Assembly: GCA_022870745.1 (NCBI GenBank) | Contig: CP085323.1 | Coordinates: 744,001-808,000 of the forward strand | Reading direction: 5' to 3' | DNA length: 64,000 bases | Source of the DNA: Silvibacterium acidisoli | Lineage (GTDB): Bacteria; Acidobacteriota; Terriglobia; Terriglobales; Acidobacteriaceae | In this document: piece by piece, positions 42,439 to 51,312 of the stretch | How positions within the stretch are numbered: the first letter of the stretch is position 1 | How the letters are laid out: the number at the start of each line of letters is the position of its first letter | Program-made: the position numbers and the translations under genes | The notes under the pieces: generated by a model | What the model was told of the DNA's origin: nothing | What the model saw: the letters and a program-made list of their open reading frames with translations, nothing else | Database searches by the model: none

Positions 42439-43548
42439 TTAAACCAGGTCCTTGCGGCCGGACTCGATCAGTTCCTTGACCACCTTGCCCACTTCCTGCG
42501 AGTGGTTGCGCGTGGTGATGAGCAGCGCGTCGTCGGTTTCCACGACCACCAGGTCGCTTACACCGACCATGGCCACCAGCTTCTTCGGGCTGAAGACGTA
42601 GTTTCCGCGGGCGTCGAGCGCGACGCGCCCGGTGCACTCGGTCACGTTGCCGTGCTCGTCGGTGTTCGCCCTCAGGTCGTGCTGATGCTCGTAGAGCGCC
42701 GCCCATGAACCAAGGTCGTTCCAGCCGAACGATGCCGGAATGCAAAAGAGGTTAGAGCGCTGCTCGCCCTTGGCCGAACGAGGCTCAAGAATTGCATAGT
42801 CGACGCTGATGTTTTCGCACTTGGGATAGAGCTCGGCGAAAACCTTGCTGAACTCCGGAGTGCCATGCGCCGCGGCAATCTGCTCGAGCAGCGGAGCCAT
42901 CTCCGGCAGGTGCTCGCGCACGGCGTTGGCAAGCGTCTTCGCGCTCCAGATAAAGATGCCGCTGTTCCAGTGGTAATTGCCGGCGGCGACAAACTCTTCG
43001 GCGCGCTCCTGGTTCGGCTTTTCAGTAAAGCGGCGGACGCGCAGTACGCCTTCGCCGGTGGCCTCGCCGGTTTCGATGTATCCGTAGCCGGTTTCGGCAC
43101 GCGTGGGCTTGATGCCCAGCACGACCATGTTTTCTCCAGCGCCAGCCAGTTCGATTGCCTTTTCGATAGTGGCGATAAAGGCCGGTTCGTCAGAGATTAC
43201 GTGGTCGGCGGGAAACATGCCGAGCACCGCATCTGGTGCCAGCCGTTCGAGCAGGAAAGCGCCGAGCCCGGCAGCAGGAGCGGTATTGCGGGCCGCAGGC
43301 TCACAGACCACCTGCTCCTCGGGTACTTCTTCAAGCTGTCCGCAGATGGTTCCAGAGAGCAGGTCGTTGGTGATAACCCAGAAGTCTTCGGGTTGGGCAA
43401 GCGGCGCCAGGCGGTCCATTGTCCGCTGGATCATCGTCCGCTCGCCATCGAGCGCCAGCACCTGCTTGGCGCGCGCCTTGCGGCTGCGCGGCCAGAAGCG
43501 GGTTCCGCTGCCGCCCGCGAGAATAATAGGGCGAAAGTCTGCCTTCAA
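42439..43548 (-). CDS. manC: Mannose-1-phosphate guanylyltransferase
   Basis: A 369-residue protein from TTG 43548, seven bases after AGGAG. It has the nucleotidyltransferase signature LAGGSGTRFWPRSR and the later FTEKPN segment. It lacks the isomerase domain seen in long ManC proteins, consistent with a separate manA gene. It makes GDP-mannose from mannose-1-P and GTP. It lies 63 bases downstream of manA and 41 bases ahead of the mutase gene. Confidence 0.9.
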   Translation of the reverse strand: MKADFRPIILAGGSGTRFWPRSRKARAKQVLALDGERTMIQRTMDRLAPLAQPEDFWVITNDLLSGTICGQLEEVPEEQVVCEPAARNTAPAAGLGAFLLERLAPDAVLGMFPADHVISDEPAFIATIEKAIELAGAGENMVVLGIKPTRAETGYGYIETGEATGEGVLRVRRFTEKPNQERAEEFVAAGNYHWNSGIFIWSAKTLANAVREHLPEMAPLLEQIAAAHGTPEFSKVFAELYPKCENISVDYAILEPRSAKGEQRSNLFCIPASFGWNDLGSWAALYEHQHDLRANTDEHGNVTECTGRVALDARGNYVFSPKKLVAMVGVSDLVVVETDDALLITTRNHSQEVGKVVKELIESGRKDLV

Positions 43549-43611
43549 GGAGTTCTCCTAAATAGCACAAGTGACAGCAAAAAATTGACAAGCTGATTGC
43601 AGACCAGAGTA

Positions 43612-44559
43612 TCAGCCAACACGCGGCACGATGCGAATTACATCGGCAGCGTTCTGGACCTCAACCTTCACATGCTTCGAAGAGGCGGGAATGATCGCCA
43701 GTTCACAGCGGCCTACGTGGACCTGTTCTCCGCCCTCTGAGTGAATCATCAGGTCGCCCGACGACACAAAGAGAATCTGCACGCCCTCGTTCCGGGAAAC
43801 CACCGCGGTGCCATCGCCCGCAGCCAGAGGCCAGCGCTCGATCTCGAAATACTTCTCATCAAGCAGAACCGAGTGATCGCCTTCCTGCTTCGGAGCGACC
43901 TTGCCGGCCTTTGTCTTCAACCGCATGGCCTCGAATGACTTCTCCAGGTGCAGCTCGCGCGGACGGCCGTAGTCGTACATACGGTAGGTGCGGTCGCTGG
44001 TCTGCTGGGTTTCGAGGATCACCACGCCGGGGCCCATCGCGTGTACGGTTCCCGCGTCCACGAAAAGCATGTCACCTTTCTTGACCGGAACCATTTCCAG
44101 CAGGCCTTCGAGCGTTCCGGCCGGGATCGATTCCTTGATCTGATCGACGGTTGCGCCTTCCTTGATGCCGAGCGCTACCGCCGCGCCTTCCTGCGCGTCG
44201 AGCGCATACCAGCATTCGGTCTTGCCGCGGGGCTCGCCGTACTTCTGCGCCAGTTCGTCGTCAGGATGCACCTGCACGCTCAGCTTTTCCTTGGGAAAGA
44301 GCAGCTTGATCAGCAACGGAAACTCGCCGTCGCCATAGACGTTCCCGAGCAGTTCCTTGCCGTGCTCAGCCGTAACCTGCTGCAGCGACTGGCCCACGAA
44401 CGGACCGGAAGCCACCTTGCATTGCTCTTCGCCCGTCAGCCAGACTTCGCCGATCGGCTCTCCGTCGGTCTTGAAGTCATACCAGGGTGCGAGGTCATGG
44501 AATCCCCAGATACGGGTACGGAAGAACGGAGTCATGCGAAAAGGAGATAAGTGGCTCAT
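43612..44559 (-). CDS. manA: Mannose-6-phosphate isomerase, class I
   Basis: A 315-residue cupin-type isomerase. The zinc ligands are visible in LSVQVHPDDELA (Gln and His), KTECWYAL (Glu) and VDAGTVHAMG (His). The length matches the short Firmicutes-like class. It converts fructose-6-P to mannose-6-P, the first step to GDP-mannose. Its start faces the divergent epimerase gene across a repeat-filled region. Confidence 0.9.
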   Translation of the reverse strand: MSHLSPFRMTPFFRTRIWGFHDLAPWYDFKTDGEPIGEVWLTGEEQCKVASGPFVGQSLQQVTAEHGKELLGNVYGDGEFPLLIKLLFPKEKLSVQVHPDDELAQKYGEPRGKTECWYALDAQEGAAVALGIKEGATVDQIKESIPAGTLEGLLEMVPVKKGDMLFVDAGTVHAMGPGVVILETQQTSDRTYRMYDYGRPRELHLEKSFEAMRLKTKAGKVAPKQEGDHSVLLDEKYFEIERWPLAAGDGTAVVSRNEGVQILFVSSGDLMIHSEGGEQVHVGRCELAIIPASSKHVKVEVQNAADVIRIVPRVG

Positions 44560-44610
44560 GTTCTAACAGTATGCCTGATTGAGTTAAAAGGCCGAAGAAC
44601 TAGGTTCTTG

Positions 44611-44800
44611 TTCACCACGGAGAACAGAGAGGGATTCGTGGTTGGAAACAAATCGACAACGTTCACCGCGAAGGCGCAAAGGACGCAAAGAAAAGCCGCA
44701 AAGGTATTGCGTTCCATGTCGTCTTTTGCGTCTTTGCGGTGAAAAACCCTCTATACGAGGCCACAAATCCCTCTGTGTTCTCTGTGTCCTTTGTGGTGAA
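44611..44800. repeat. Nested inverted repeats between manA and epimerase
   Basis: An outer pair (44611-44642, 44761-44800; TTCACCAC and GTGGTGAA ends) encloses an inner pair (44662-44690, 44724-44743; TTCACCGC and GCGGTGAA ends). The inner arms share GCGCAAAGGACGCAAAG-type sequence and the outer arms share GAGAACAGAGAGGGATT-type sequence. It is not a CRISPR: the arms are inverted and the units differ. Members of such families occur widely in bacterial intergenic DNA. Confidence 0.7.
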
Positions 44801-44837
44801 AAACGATTCTTGATGAGTGCGGAAAAGAGAAAGCAGG

Positions 44838-44861
44838 TCCCTCACTGCGTTCGGGATGACA
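44838..44861 (+). repeat. Half-copy of TCACTGCGTTCGG repeat family
   Basis: The unit CTCACTGCGTTCGGGATGAC follows AAAGCAGG. It matches one arm of the inverted repeat at 58865-58953. The other arm is missing here. Confidence 0.6.
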
Positions 44862-44919
44862 AATCTATCGGATAGGCCGGGTGCGCCAGATTAGCCCCGG
44901 CTCTCCCGAACGAATTACG

Positions 44920-45906
44920 ATGAAAGACGATATGGCTCGTTACCTCGTTACCGGCTGTGCCGGCTTCATCGGATCCTGGATTATTGAAACCCTCCTCGAA
45001 AAACTGGCCGGCACCGGCGACACCGTTCGCGGTCTCGACAACTTCGAAACCGGCAAGCGTGAAAACTTCGCCCACCTGGAAGGCCTTTTCGAGTTCGTCG
45101 AATGCGACCTGCGCGACGCCGCAGCCACCGCCGCTGCCTGCGAAGGCGTGGACTACATCTTCCACACCGCCGCCCTGCCCTCGGTTCCGCGTTCGGTGAA
45201 AGACCCGCGCACCAGCCACGAGGCCAACATCGACGGCACCTTCAACCTGCTCGAGGGCGCTCGCGCCGCTGGCGTAAAACGCGTCGTCTATTCGGCTTCG
45301 TCCTCGGCTTACGGCAACCAGCCGGGTTTCCCGCGCGTGGAGACGATGGTTCCCATGCCGATTGCTCCCTACCCGGTGCAGAAACTGATGGGCGAGTTCT
45401 ACATGAAGAGCTACTGGCAGGTTTATGGCCTCGAAACCGTCTGCCTGCGCTACTTCAACATTTTTGGACCGCGCCAGGTTCCCGACTCGCAGTACAGCGG
45501 CGTGATGGCGCGCTTTACCCTGCAGATGATGCGCGGCGAACGCCCCACCATCTTCGGCGACGGCGAGCAGGGACGCGACTTTACCTATGTCGCCAATGCT
45601 GTGATGGCAAACCTCTTAGCCATGAAGGCCGCGCCCGAGAATGTCGCTGGCAAGGTCTTCAACGTGGCCTGCGGCGAGCGCCACACCCTGAACAAGACCT
45701 TCCACGTGCTGGCCGATCTGCTCGAATTCAAGGAGCAGCCGGTCTACGGACCGATCCGCGCCGGTGACATCCGCGATTCGCTGGCCGACATTTCCGCTGC
45801 CCGCGATGCCTTCGGCTATGAGCCGGATGTCAGCTTCGAAGAAGGACTTCGCCGCACCGTGGCCTGGTACAAGGAGCAGTACGCCGCCGAGACGACCACG
45901 AGGTAA
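44920..45906 (+). CDS. NAD-dependent sugar-nucleotide epimerase/dehydratase
   Basis: A 328-residue short-chain dehydrogenase-type protein. ATG 44920 is chosen; ATG 44932 and GTG 44881 are alternatives. The GCAGFIGS motif binds NAD, D54 or so is in the RGLDNFETG segment, and the catalytic Ser-Tyr-Lys is seen in SSSAYGNQ and PYPVQKLMGE. The pattern fits UDP-GlcNAc or UDP-glucose 4-epimerases. It is divergent from manA, so it probably serves surface polysaccharide synthesis with the GDP-mannose genes. Confidence 0.8.
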   Translation: MKDDMARYLVTGCAGFIGSWIIETLLEKLAGTGDTVRGLDNFETGKRENFAHLEGLFEFVECDLRDAAATAAACEGVDYIFHTAALPSVPRSVKDPRTSHEANIDGTFNLLEGARAAGVKRVVYSASSSAYGNQPGFPRVETMVPMPIAPYPVQKLMGEFYMKSYWQVYGLETVCLRYFNIFGPRQVPDSQYSGVMARFTLQMMRGERPTIFGDGEQGRDFTYVANAVMANLLAMKAAPENVAGKVFNVACGERHTLNKTFHVLADLLEFKEQPVYGPIRAGDIRDSLADISAARDAFGYEPDVSFEEGLRRTVAWYKEQYAAETTTR

Positions 45907-46004
45907 TCCCTCAGCCGGTCAACAAATTCTTACTTGTTCTCGGCCCCTGGAAACCGCGCTATAGTCGCTCCTGCCGTAAATACGGCGAACAAGGCAGGAG
46001 CGCT

Positions 46005-46766
46005 ATGAAGAAATATGCAGCAGAATGCATTGGGACCTTCGTACTCGTCTTCGGTGGAGTAGGCAGCGCCGTTCTGGCAGGCAGCCACATCGGGTTTCTC
46101 GGCGTCTCGTTCGCCTTTGGAATCTCCCTGCTGGCCATGGCCTACGCAGTAGGCCCCATCTCCGGTTGCCACATCAATCCCGCGGTCACGCTGGGCCTGC
46201 TCGTGGCAAAGAAAATCGACACCAAGAACGCAGCTCTATATATGGTGGCGCAGGTCATCGGCGCAATCATCGCCTCGGCTCTCATCCTGTTCATTGCGCA
46301 GGGGACGGCCGATGGATACATCGCCGCCACCAGTGGACTCGGAGCGAATGGCTTCGGTCTCCACTCACCGGGCGGCTATTCCATGGCCGCAGCCTTCACC
46401 GCAGAGGTGATTCTCACAGCCTTCCTCGTTCTCACCGTGCTCGGCTCCACTGACATCAAGGCACCGGTAGGCTTTGCTGGAATCCCCATTGGACTGGTGC
46501 TGGTACTGATTCACCTCGTCGGCATTCCCATCACCAATACCTCCGTGAATCCCGCGCGCAGCATCGGACCGGCTCTTTTTGTAGGCGGATGGGCGCTGCA
46601 ACAGCTCTGGCTGTTCATCCTCGCACCGTTTATCGGCGCTGTGATCGCAGCCCTTCTCTATGAAGTGATTCGCCCGGCTGCTCCGCTCATTCCTGTTGCC
46701 CAGGCCGAGCGTGCGCTGGCCAGCGAACAGCTCGAACGCAGCCAGACGATCACAACCACCGTCTAG
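46005..46766 (+). CDS. aqpZ: Aquaporin Z-like channel
   Basis: A 253-residue MIP family protein with six membrane segments and the two NPA boxes, HINPAVTLG and SVNPARSIGP. The second-half SVNPARSIGP with R is the typical water-channel selectivity Arg. The C-terminus carries an extended polar tail. A bidirectional terminator follows directly. Confidence 0.9.
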   Translation: MKKYAAECIGTFVLVFGGVGSAVLAGSHIGFLGVSFAFGISLLAMAYAVGPISGCHINPAVTLGLLVAKKIDTKNAALYMVAQVIGAIIASALILFIAQGTADGYIAATSGLGANGFGLHSPGGYSMAAAFTAEVILTAFLVLTVLGSTDIKAPVGFAGIPIGLVLVLIHLVGIPITNTSVNPARSIGPALFVGGWALQQLWLFILAPFIGAVIAALLYEVIRPAAPLIPVAQAERALASEQLERSQTITTTV

Positions 46767-46776
46767 CTCCAAGAGA

Positions 46777-46810
46777 AACGGCCCGTCCCATAACCGTGGG
46801 ACGGGCCGTT
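46777..46810. terminator. Bidirectional terminator between aqpZ and GH20 genes
   Basis: AACGGCCCGTCCCA (46777-46790) and TGGGACGGGCCGTT (46797-46810) pair perfectly around a 6-base loop. The genes on each side converge on it. Confidence 0.8.
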
Positions 46811-46825
46811 CTTGTTTGCATCGCG

Positions 46826-48898
46826 TTACTTCTGGCCGCCGGCTGCTTCCACCAGCTCCTTGATCGGATCGAGTACGGTGAAGCGCACCAGCCCGGCAGG
46901 CTTCTTCGCATCATCCAGCATGGCCAGCCGTGACTGTACCCAGTCGGCAGGAGCGGTCTTGCCCTTCTTGAGGTAGTCGAGCGCCTGCAGACCGGTTGTT
47001 CCCAGTTCACCCATCTGCTGAGCGCGCGGCTGTACTTCGGCTAGCAGCGGAGAATTGGCGATCAGCTGCTCAGCTTCCGGCGTGGCGGAGATCCATTGTT
47101 CGAACAACACCTCCAGATCCTCACCCGCTTCCGTGCCGCCCTGCTTCGACAGATACTGCTTCACCAGCAAAGGCAGCTCATGCTGCGATGGCGGATCAGG
47201 CCGGATCGCATCGATGAAGTGGTCGAGCGGCGTCACCTGGTCGGTGTGCTGCAGCTGGTAGCGGATATGAAATTGCACCGGCTGCATGATGCTCGCGAGC
47301 ACCTGCAGCGGAGCCGTATGCGGCGTGCCTGCAAGCTGGCGCAGCGCAACATCCTGGTGGCTGATGTGCGTCAGGCCAAGCTGTTCGAGACGAAGCGACT
47401 CCACCCACAGGCGGCGATACATGTCATCCACGTCACGCACATTCTGCGGAGACCACAGGCGTTCGGCGATGGCAGCGGTGCGCGGCCAGGTGCGCGAATC
47501 GATGGTGAGCGGACCGACATGCTCGCCCCAGATCGTGGCTTCGCCGCCGAGGATGTTCGCCGACTGCTCGGGCGTGAGGGTGGTATCTGCCGGCACCGGA
47601 TCGACGAGATAGTGCTTGCCTGCCGAGTCGATCTGGTCGAGATAATATCCAGCGGAAAGGATGCCGCGATAGCCATCCTTGGCCGTCGCCGCCAGCGAAT
47701 CGAAGCCGCGCCACGAGTGGATGACGGCATCCTTCTGCAGGCCGGGCGCGTAGATCTCATCCCAGCCGATCATGATCTTGTTGTGCTTCTTGAGGATGGG
47801 GCCGAGCTTCTGGTTGAAGTAGGTCTGCAGCGCTGCGGTTCCCTGAAGGTTATGCGCCTTCATGAACTCCTGGATCTTGGGATTCGAGGCCCATTCCTTG
47901 CCGTTGTTCTCATCGCCGCCGATGTGCATGTACGGATCGGGGAAGAGCGCGGCCATCTCTCCAATGAACTTGTCGAGGAACTTGTAGGTGCTTTCCTTCG
48001 TCGGGTCCATCACCGGATCGTTGACGCCGAAGTTGCGCATAACGTGGAATGGGCCATCGGCCGACGCCAGCTCCGGGTAGCCGGGGAACCAGGCATTGGT
48101 GTGTCCGGGGATATCGAACTCCGGCACTACACGGATGCCGCGGGCGCGTGCATACTCGATGACTTCGCGAGCCTGGTCCTGCGTGTAGTAGAGACCGTCC
48201 GAGCCCATGCTCGTCAGCTTGGGAAATACCTTGCTCTCGATGCGGACACCCTGGTCATCGGTCAGGTGCCAGTGGAAGACGTTCAGCTTGACCTCGGCCA
48301 TAGCGTCGAGATTGCGCTCGATTACGCTGACCGGCTCAAAGTGGCGGCTCACGTCGATCATCAGGCCGCGCCAGCGGAAGCGGGGCGAGTCGTTGATGGT
48401 GACAGCAGGCAGAAAATAGCCGCTCTTGCCCGGTTGAACCAGTTGGAGCAGCGTTTCAAGGCCATGCATGGCGCCCACGTCGGTCGTGGCCTTCAGATGA
48501 ACGGCGTTCGAACTTACTTCGAGGGAGTAGTCTTCGTTCTCGTCGAGGCTCTGGATCGCTTCGCCGGGGCCATCGACGGTAATGGTCAGCGTGCCGGTAC
48601 CGGTCGCGGCCGGCATGGTCGCAATCTCAAGGCCGGTCTTGTTCTTGAGGCGCATGAGAGCGCGGCTGATGGCGGCATCGAGGCGCTCGTCGTGCGACTT
48701 GTCGGTGACGGTGGTAAAGCCGGTCGAAAGGTCCAGTTCACCGCTGCCTGCCGAGAGGTGAGCGGGCTGCGGCATCAGCGTGTTCACAAAGCCCGGCGAC
48801 TCCTGCGCTTGCAATCCCATCGCCCCCAGTGTGAAAGCTGCCATGGCGAGTGCCGCCGATTTCGCGGCACGTTTTTTACTTGTCTTCAGCCTGCTCAA
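46826..48898 (-). CDS. Exported beta-N-acetylhexosaminidase (GH20)
   Basis: A 690-residue protein from TTG 48898, with GGAG six bases upstream. A signal peptide (AALAMAAFTLGAMGLQAQ) is followed by a GH20b-type N-domain and the GH20 barrel (about 150-500). HWHLTDDQG and the catalytic HIGGDENNG pair (Asp-Glu) are intact. It removes terminal GlcNAc from chitin or peptidoglycan pieces in the periplasm. It lies 36 bases downstream of the S9 peptidase on the same strand, so the two may share a transcript. Confidence 0.9.
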   Translation of the reverse strand: MSRLKTSKKRAAKSAALAMAAFTLGAMGLQAQESPGFVNTLMPQPAHLSAGSGELDLSTGFTTVTDKSHDERLDAAISRALMRLKNKTGLEIATMPAATGTGTLTITVDGPGEAIQSLDENEDYSLEVSSNAVHLKATTDVGAMHGLETLLQLVQPGKSGYFLPAVTINDSPRFRWRGLMIDVSRHFEPVSVIERNLDAMAEVKLNVFHWHLTDDQGVRIESKVFPKLTSMGSDGLYYTQDQAREVIEYARARGIRVVPEFDIPGHTNAWFPGYPELASADGPFHVMRNFGVNDPVMDPTKESTYKFLDKFIGEMAALFPDPYMHIGGDENNGKEWASNPKIQEFMKAHNLQGTAALQTYFNQKLGPILKKHNKIMIGWDEIYAPGLQKDAVIHSWRGFDSLAATAKDGYRGILSAGYYLDQIDSAGKHYLVDPVPADTTLTPEQSANILGGEATIWGEHVGPLTIDSRTWPRTAAIAERLWSPQNVRDVDDMYRRLWVESLRLEQLGLTHISHQDVALRQLAGTPHTAPLQVLASIMQPVQFHIRYQLQHTDQVTPLDHFIDAIRPDPPSQHELPLLVKQYLSKQGGTEAGEDLEVLFEQWISATPEAEQLIANSPLLAEVQPRAQQMGELGTTGLQALDYLKKGKTAPADWVQSRLAMLDDAKKPAGLVRFTVLDPIKELVEAAGGQK

Positions 48899-48934
48899 TT
48901 CTCTCTCCTTCGTTTACTTGCCAGGAAACAAAGC

Positions 48935-51043
48935 CTACTTGTTTCCGTATGTGTCGAGCCATTTCAGCTCTTCACGAACCTTGATGTACCCATGCCAGGG
49001 ATTCTTGCTGAGTGGATGGTTCTCTCCCGGGAACAGCAGCAGAGTATGCGGAACATTCAACCGCTGCAATGCCCGGTCGAGCACCACTTGTTCGAAATAG
49101 CTCACACGGTTGTCCGCATTGCCTGCGACGATGTGCGTGGGCGTCGTCACCTTGTTCATCTGGAAGAGCGCCGCTTCGCTCTGGTAAATCTCCGGCTTCT
49201 CCCACGGCGTGCCGGAGAGAAACCAGGCATCGTCGTAGGTCAGGTCGTCGAATCCCCAGTTGGCCGCGTGCTCAACCGCTCCGGCGCCGGTCGTCGCAGC
49301 TTTGAAGCGCGTGGTCTGGGTGATGAGCCAATTGGTCATGTAGCCGCCGTAGCTGTATCCGCCGACAGTCAGGTGATCCGGATCGGCTATACCGTCCTTC
49401 ACCAGCGCATCGACACCGGTGAGGATGTCCTTGCCGGGAACGGAGACGATATGCGGAACAATCTCCAGCATGAACTTGTCGCCGTAACCGGTCGATCCAC
49501 GATAGTTAGGGCGGAAGACGAGCCAGCCCTGTGAAGCGGCGTACGTCGCCCAGTCATACCAGTCGGCTCCGAAGCGATCGCCGTCCGCATCTTCCGGACC
49601 TCCGTGGATGAGCGTGAACATGTGCAGGTTCTTCGCGCCCTTCCTGCCCGGCGGATAGATCAGGACGCCCTCGACTTCTGTCCCGTCGAAAGACTTCCAC
49701 TTGTAGGGCTGCCACTCTACCTGCGCACGCTCAGCAAAGATGGGATTGAAGTTCGTTACCGGCTTCGTTGCATCGATACCTGAAGCGCTCTCGCTGACAT
49801 AAACCTGCGTCGGCACGCCGATCGCGGAGTGCATATAGATCAAGGCATCGCCGTGATGCGCCGCTTCAATGTGAGCGTAACTCCCGGCAACACTGCCGAT
49901 GGCCTTGAAATGAGCGCCTTCGACGCGGTAAAGCTTCTCCCCTGTGCCGAGCAGTCCGGTAGCCAGCAGTTTGCCGTCGCTGGTGACGGTGATGTCGTCC
50001 CATGAGCCGGTGAAATCGGCACCGTAGCGGGTGGTCTTGCCCGATTGCGGGTCGATCGAGTAAATCCGTCCCTGCAGATCCTGGTAATCGCCTTCGATGG
50101 CTCCGGCACCCGCACGCACACTGAAGTAGATCATTGCGTTGTCCGGCGACCAGGTCAGACTGCCTTCGAGACCCTGGTTGTGGGTCAACTGATGCGCTTC
50201 ACCGCCGTGCGCGGAAAGCAGGAAGATTTCGGTGTCTGCGGGATTTTCCAGGCGATGCCAGATGGGTCCGCTCATTAGCGCAATCTGCTGGCCATCGGGC
50301 GAGGGCGCAACTTCGCTGATCGCAAGCGAGAGGTGTGTCAGCACCTGCGATCCGGCGGGCAGCGCAGGCTTGTCGTCGGCAGGCTTCGCTTCGGCGTGTG
50401 CTGCCGGATTGGTTGTAGCCTCTGCGTAAGCCATCGAAACCGGGCGTTCCAGCAGCACATCGCCGCGCTCCTGTTCGCGCCAGCGAATCGTGTCTTTCCA
50501 CTGCTCCTTGCGCGCGTCCTCTTCGTTCTTCGAAAGCGGCTGAGTCACGGCAAAGTCGATACTGTTCGAGTCCTTCGACCAGGCGAAGGCGTGCGTGTCG
50601 AGCTTCTCGCGATACAACGGAAAGGCTTCACCACCTCCAACCGGAATGATCCAGATGCGGCTCGGCGCATCATCGTCATCCTTGTCTCCGCTCTTCTCGT
50701 CGCTGCTTTCTGCTCCTGCGATGGCGCGGTCGGAGAGAAATGCCACGTAGCGCCCGTCAGGCGAGATTTCGGGCGAAGAGTCGTGACCGGACTGCGTCAG
50801 CGGCAGCAGCTTGCCAGTCGCCTTCGACCAGAACCACAGGTTCCCCGCAAAGCGGTCCTGCTGCCAGTCGGGCTGGCTGGTCGCTATCACTGCCATGCTG
50901 CCGTCGGCCGAGATTTTTGCGTCTCGCACCTCGGTCGTATTGAGGAATTCGTCGAGCGTGATGGCGGGTTTTGTCTGGGCGTGAAGCGCAGCAGCAGAGA
51001 GAAGGAAAGGAAAGAGAAGCAATGTCGAGCGAATATGTTTCAT
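48935..51043 (-). CDS. Exported S9 family peptidase
   Basis: A 702-residue protein with signal peptide (LLLFPFLLSAAALHAQ). A seven-bladed beta-propeller-type region occupies about residues 30-420. The C-terminal alpha/beta hydrolase domain has the active Ser in GGYSYGGYM, the Asp in AGNADNRVSYFE and the His in PGENHPLSK. This is the acylaminoacyl/dipeptidyl-peptidase type. It would cut short peptides outside the inner membrane. Confidence 0.88.
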   Translation of the reverse strand: MKHIRSTLLLFPFLLSAAALHAQTKPAITLDEFLNTTEVRDAKISADGSMAVIATSQPDWQQDRFAGNLWFWSKATGKLLPLTQSGHDSSPEISPDGRYVAFLSDRAIAGAESSDEKSGDKDDDDAPSRIWIIPVGGGEAFPLYREKLDTHAFAWSKDSNSIDFAVTQPLSKNEEDARKEQWKDTIRWREQERGDVLLERPVSMAYAEATTNPAAHAEAKPADDKPALPAGSQVLTHLSLAISEVAPSPDGQQIALMSGPIWHRLENPADTEIFLLSAHGGEAHQLTHNQGLEGSLTWSPDNAMIYFSVRAGAGAIEGDYQDLQGRIYSIDPQSGKTTRYGADFTGSWDDITVTSDGKLLATGLLGTGEKLYRVEGAHFKAIGSVAGSYAHIEAAHHGDALIYMHSAIGVPTQVYVSESASGIDATKPVTNFNPIFAERAQVEWQPYKWKSFDGTEVEGVLIYPPGRKGAKNLHMFTLIHGGPEDADGDRFGADWYDWATYAASQGWLVFRPNYRGSTGYGDKFMLEIVPHIVSVPGKDILTGVDALVKDGIADPDHLTVGGYSYGGYMTNWLITQTTRFKAATTGAGAVEHAANWGFDDLTYDDAWFLSGTPWEKPEIYQSEAALFQMNKVTTPTHIVAGNADNRVSYFEQVVLDRALQRLNVPHTLLLFPGENHPLSKNPWHGYIKVREELKWLDTYGNK

Positions 51044-51106
51044 ATCGGGATGGAACCACTATAACCTCCACTCACGCGGTTGCATCAGAGCTTTCTTCTT
51101 CGCAAT

Positions 51107-51145
51107 GGGTGCCCCATCCATGACAGGTTTACCGTCATGGATGGG
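51107..51145 (+). repeat. REP-like palindrome F
   Basis: The 39-base unit with a perfect 12-base stem (CCCATCCATGAC and GTCATGGATGGG). It sits between divergent genes. A second hairpin follows (CTCAAGCC at 51188-51195 and GGCTTGAG at 51202-51209). Confidence 0.8.
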
Positions 51146-51312
51146 ATCGGAAGTTCGGGGAGACACGAGAACCCACCCAGTTTTCTTCTCAAGCCGCGTT
51201 TGGCTTGAGTAGGGAATCGCCAGCCCCAGGCACAAGAGCCGGAACATACAGTCGAAGAGAACCGCAGAGTCTGATAGGGTCGATCCCAACGATTTTTCGA
51301 AGGACTCTCTCG

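Noticed and set aside
40961-42745. N-terminal extension of the phosphohexomutase to 594 residues
   Set aside because: The extra residues are out-of-frame sequence of the upstream manC gene; the family start is at 42397.
44611-44800. CRISPR-like repeat array
   Set aside because: Arms are inverted, not direct; there are no equal spacers and no cas genes.
47096-49534. 812-codon open frame on plus strand opposite GH20 and S9 genes
   Set aside because: It is antisense to two clear genes with catalytic motifs, has composition typical of GC-rich shadow frames, and crosses the gap between them.
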